A stretch of DNA of 64,000 nucleotides from Vanilla planifolia. Its lineage: Eukaryota; Streptophyta; Magnoliopsida; Asparagales; Orchidaceae. Below are positions 63,000 through 64,000 of the stretch, in pieces. Both the position numbers and the translations under genes were made by a program. The stretch spans positions 14,603,501 through 14,667,500 of the forward strand of contig CM043869.1 in NCBI GenBank assembly GCA_023846275.1. The letters are read 5' to 3'. The notes beneath the pieces were generated by a model. It was not told where the DNA came from. It ran no database searches and saw only the letters and a list, made by a program, of their open reading frames with translations. Positions within the stretch are counted from its first letter, which is position 1. Each line of letters begins with the position of its first letter.

Positions 63000-63850
63000 T
63001 AATGTAATACTAATTATTTAAATTAAGACTTTGCATATGAAGTAGGTACTTTTGACATAAATATTATATATGTATGCCTGATGTGTTGCTATTTGTTAAA
63101 CTTAAGATCTTGTATATGAATTCTACATAAAACATGTAATATTGATGAACTCATGTAGTATTATTGTGTATAATCATAAAAAAATTTATTCTTATAACTA
63201 GATGTAAGAACTCTAGCATAAATATTATGTGTATGCTTAATATGCTATTGATTATTAAAATTAAGATCTTATATGTAAATTCTATATAGAATATGTGATA
63301 TTGATGAATTGATACAATGTTATTTTATATACTATGTAGAAATATGTACTTGTAACTAGAAGTAGGAATTTTACATAAATTTATAAACATATGCCTAATG
63401 TATTGCTAATTATTAAAAAAGTAAGACCCCATTTATAAATTCTATAAGAGCATGTGATATTGATGAACTGATGTAGTACTATTTTATATAATTACATAAA
63501 AATTTATACTTATAACTAGAAGTAATTTCTCTAATATAAATATTATGTGTATATTTGATGTACTATTGATTATTGAATTAAGGCATTGTATGTGAATCAT
63601 GTACAAAACATGTGATATTGATGAATTGATATATTATTATTTTATGTAAATATATAGAAATATATACTTGTAGTTGAATGTAGGTACTCAAACATAAATT
63701 TTATATACGTATAACCGATATATTGTTAATGTTGAAAGTAAGATCCTACATGTAAATTTATACACATGTGATATCGATGTACTGATGTAGTGCTATTATG
63801 TGTGGCTACCTTAGAATTTGTAGTTGTAACTAGATGTATACTTTTTAATA
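63000..63850. repeat. Satellite-like tandem repeat, about 159-bp unit, 5-6 copies
   Basis: The marker ACATAAAT or its variants starts at 63055, 63216, 63373, 63534 and 63692, giving periods of 161, 157, 161 and 158. Each unit also has CATGTGATATTGATGAATTG or a near copy, a TGTAxTATTxT segment and CTTGTAACTAGAxGTA. The units are diverged from each other. The left end begins inside a unit at about 63000 and the array stops near 63850. Confidence 0.9.
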
Positions 63851-63927
63851 TTGATAAAGTATAAATGAAAAATTATTTAACATGATTAATTATGTAAGTA
63901 TGGCAAAAGAAAATTTCCATTATGACA

Positions 63928-64000
63928 TGGTTAGTGGCTAATGTGCCATATAGTTGACATTGTTGTCTTAAGGTGGTTAGTGATTAATGAGCCACACTAT
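63928..64000. repeat. Possible start of a 46-bp tandem repeat at the window edge
   Basis: TGGTTAGTGGCTAATGTGCCA at 63928 recurs as TGGTTAGTGATTAATGAGCCA at 63974, a 46-bp spacing. Only 1.6 units are visible before the window ends. Confidence 0.5.

Overview
This is nuclear DNA of a flowering plant. Two genes carry plant-specific architectures: an intronless DREB A-6 AP2/ERF factor and a six-exon D-type cyclin with GT-AG introns. Everything else is very AT-rich and full of decayed plant retrotransposons. The species cannot be named from the sequence.

Layout. 0-2.6 kb is AT-rich intergenic DNA with one short Cassandra-like fragment. 2.6-4.2 kb holds the ERF gene with a promoter carrying three CACGTG G-box cores. 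4.2-12.4 kb is intergenic, with a degenerate Ty3/gypsy gag remnant near 7 kb. 12.46-14.6 kb is the cyclin D gene on the minus strand. From 14.7 kb to the right edge no intact host gene is visible.

Repeat landscape. 16.6-16.9 kb is a short degenerate tandem repeat. 18.9-27 kb holds LTR-like sequence and a probable non-autonomous LTR element related to the copia element further right. 27.2-30.1 kb is a decayed Ty3/gypsy chromovirus (RT, RNase H, integrase and chromodomain on the minus strand). 30-35 kb is AT-rich with many short palindromic ATCATA/TATGAT motifs. 35.3-52.9 kb is a nested stack: an L1-type LINE on the plus strand is interrupted in turn by a 2.4-kb gypsy-type LTR, a five-unit tandem Cassandra TRIM array with 5S-rRNA-like sequence in each unit, a ~1.9-kb solo LTR, and an 8.4-kb Ty1/copia element with both LTRs, a primer binding site, a polypurine tract and a 5-bp target duplication. 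53-59.6 kb is mostly unassigned, with two islands richer in G+C. 59.6-61.3 kb looks like a solo copia LTR. 63.0-63.85 kb is a ~159-bp satellite.

Function. The two host genes are independent: one is a stress/development transcription factor, the other a G1/S cell-cycle regulator. No new multi-gene system was found. The most informative items are the nested LINE stack, the tandem Cassandra array and the duplicated G-box module of the ERF promoter. All protein matches were made by eye from known family motifs; no database search was run.
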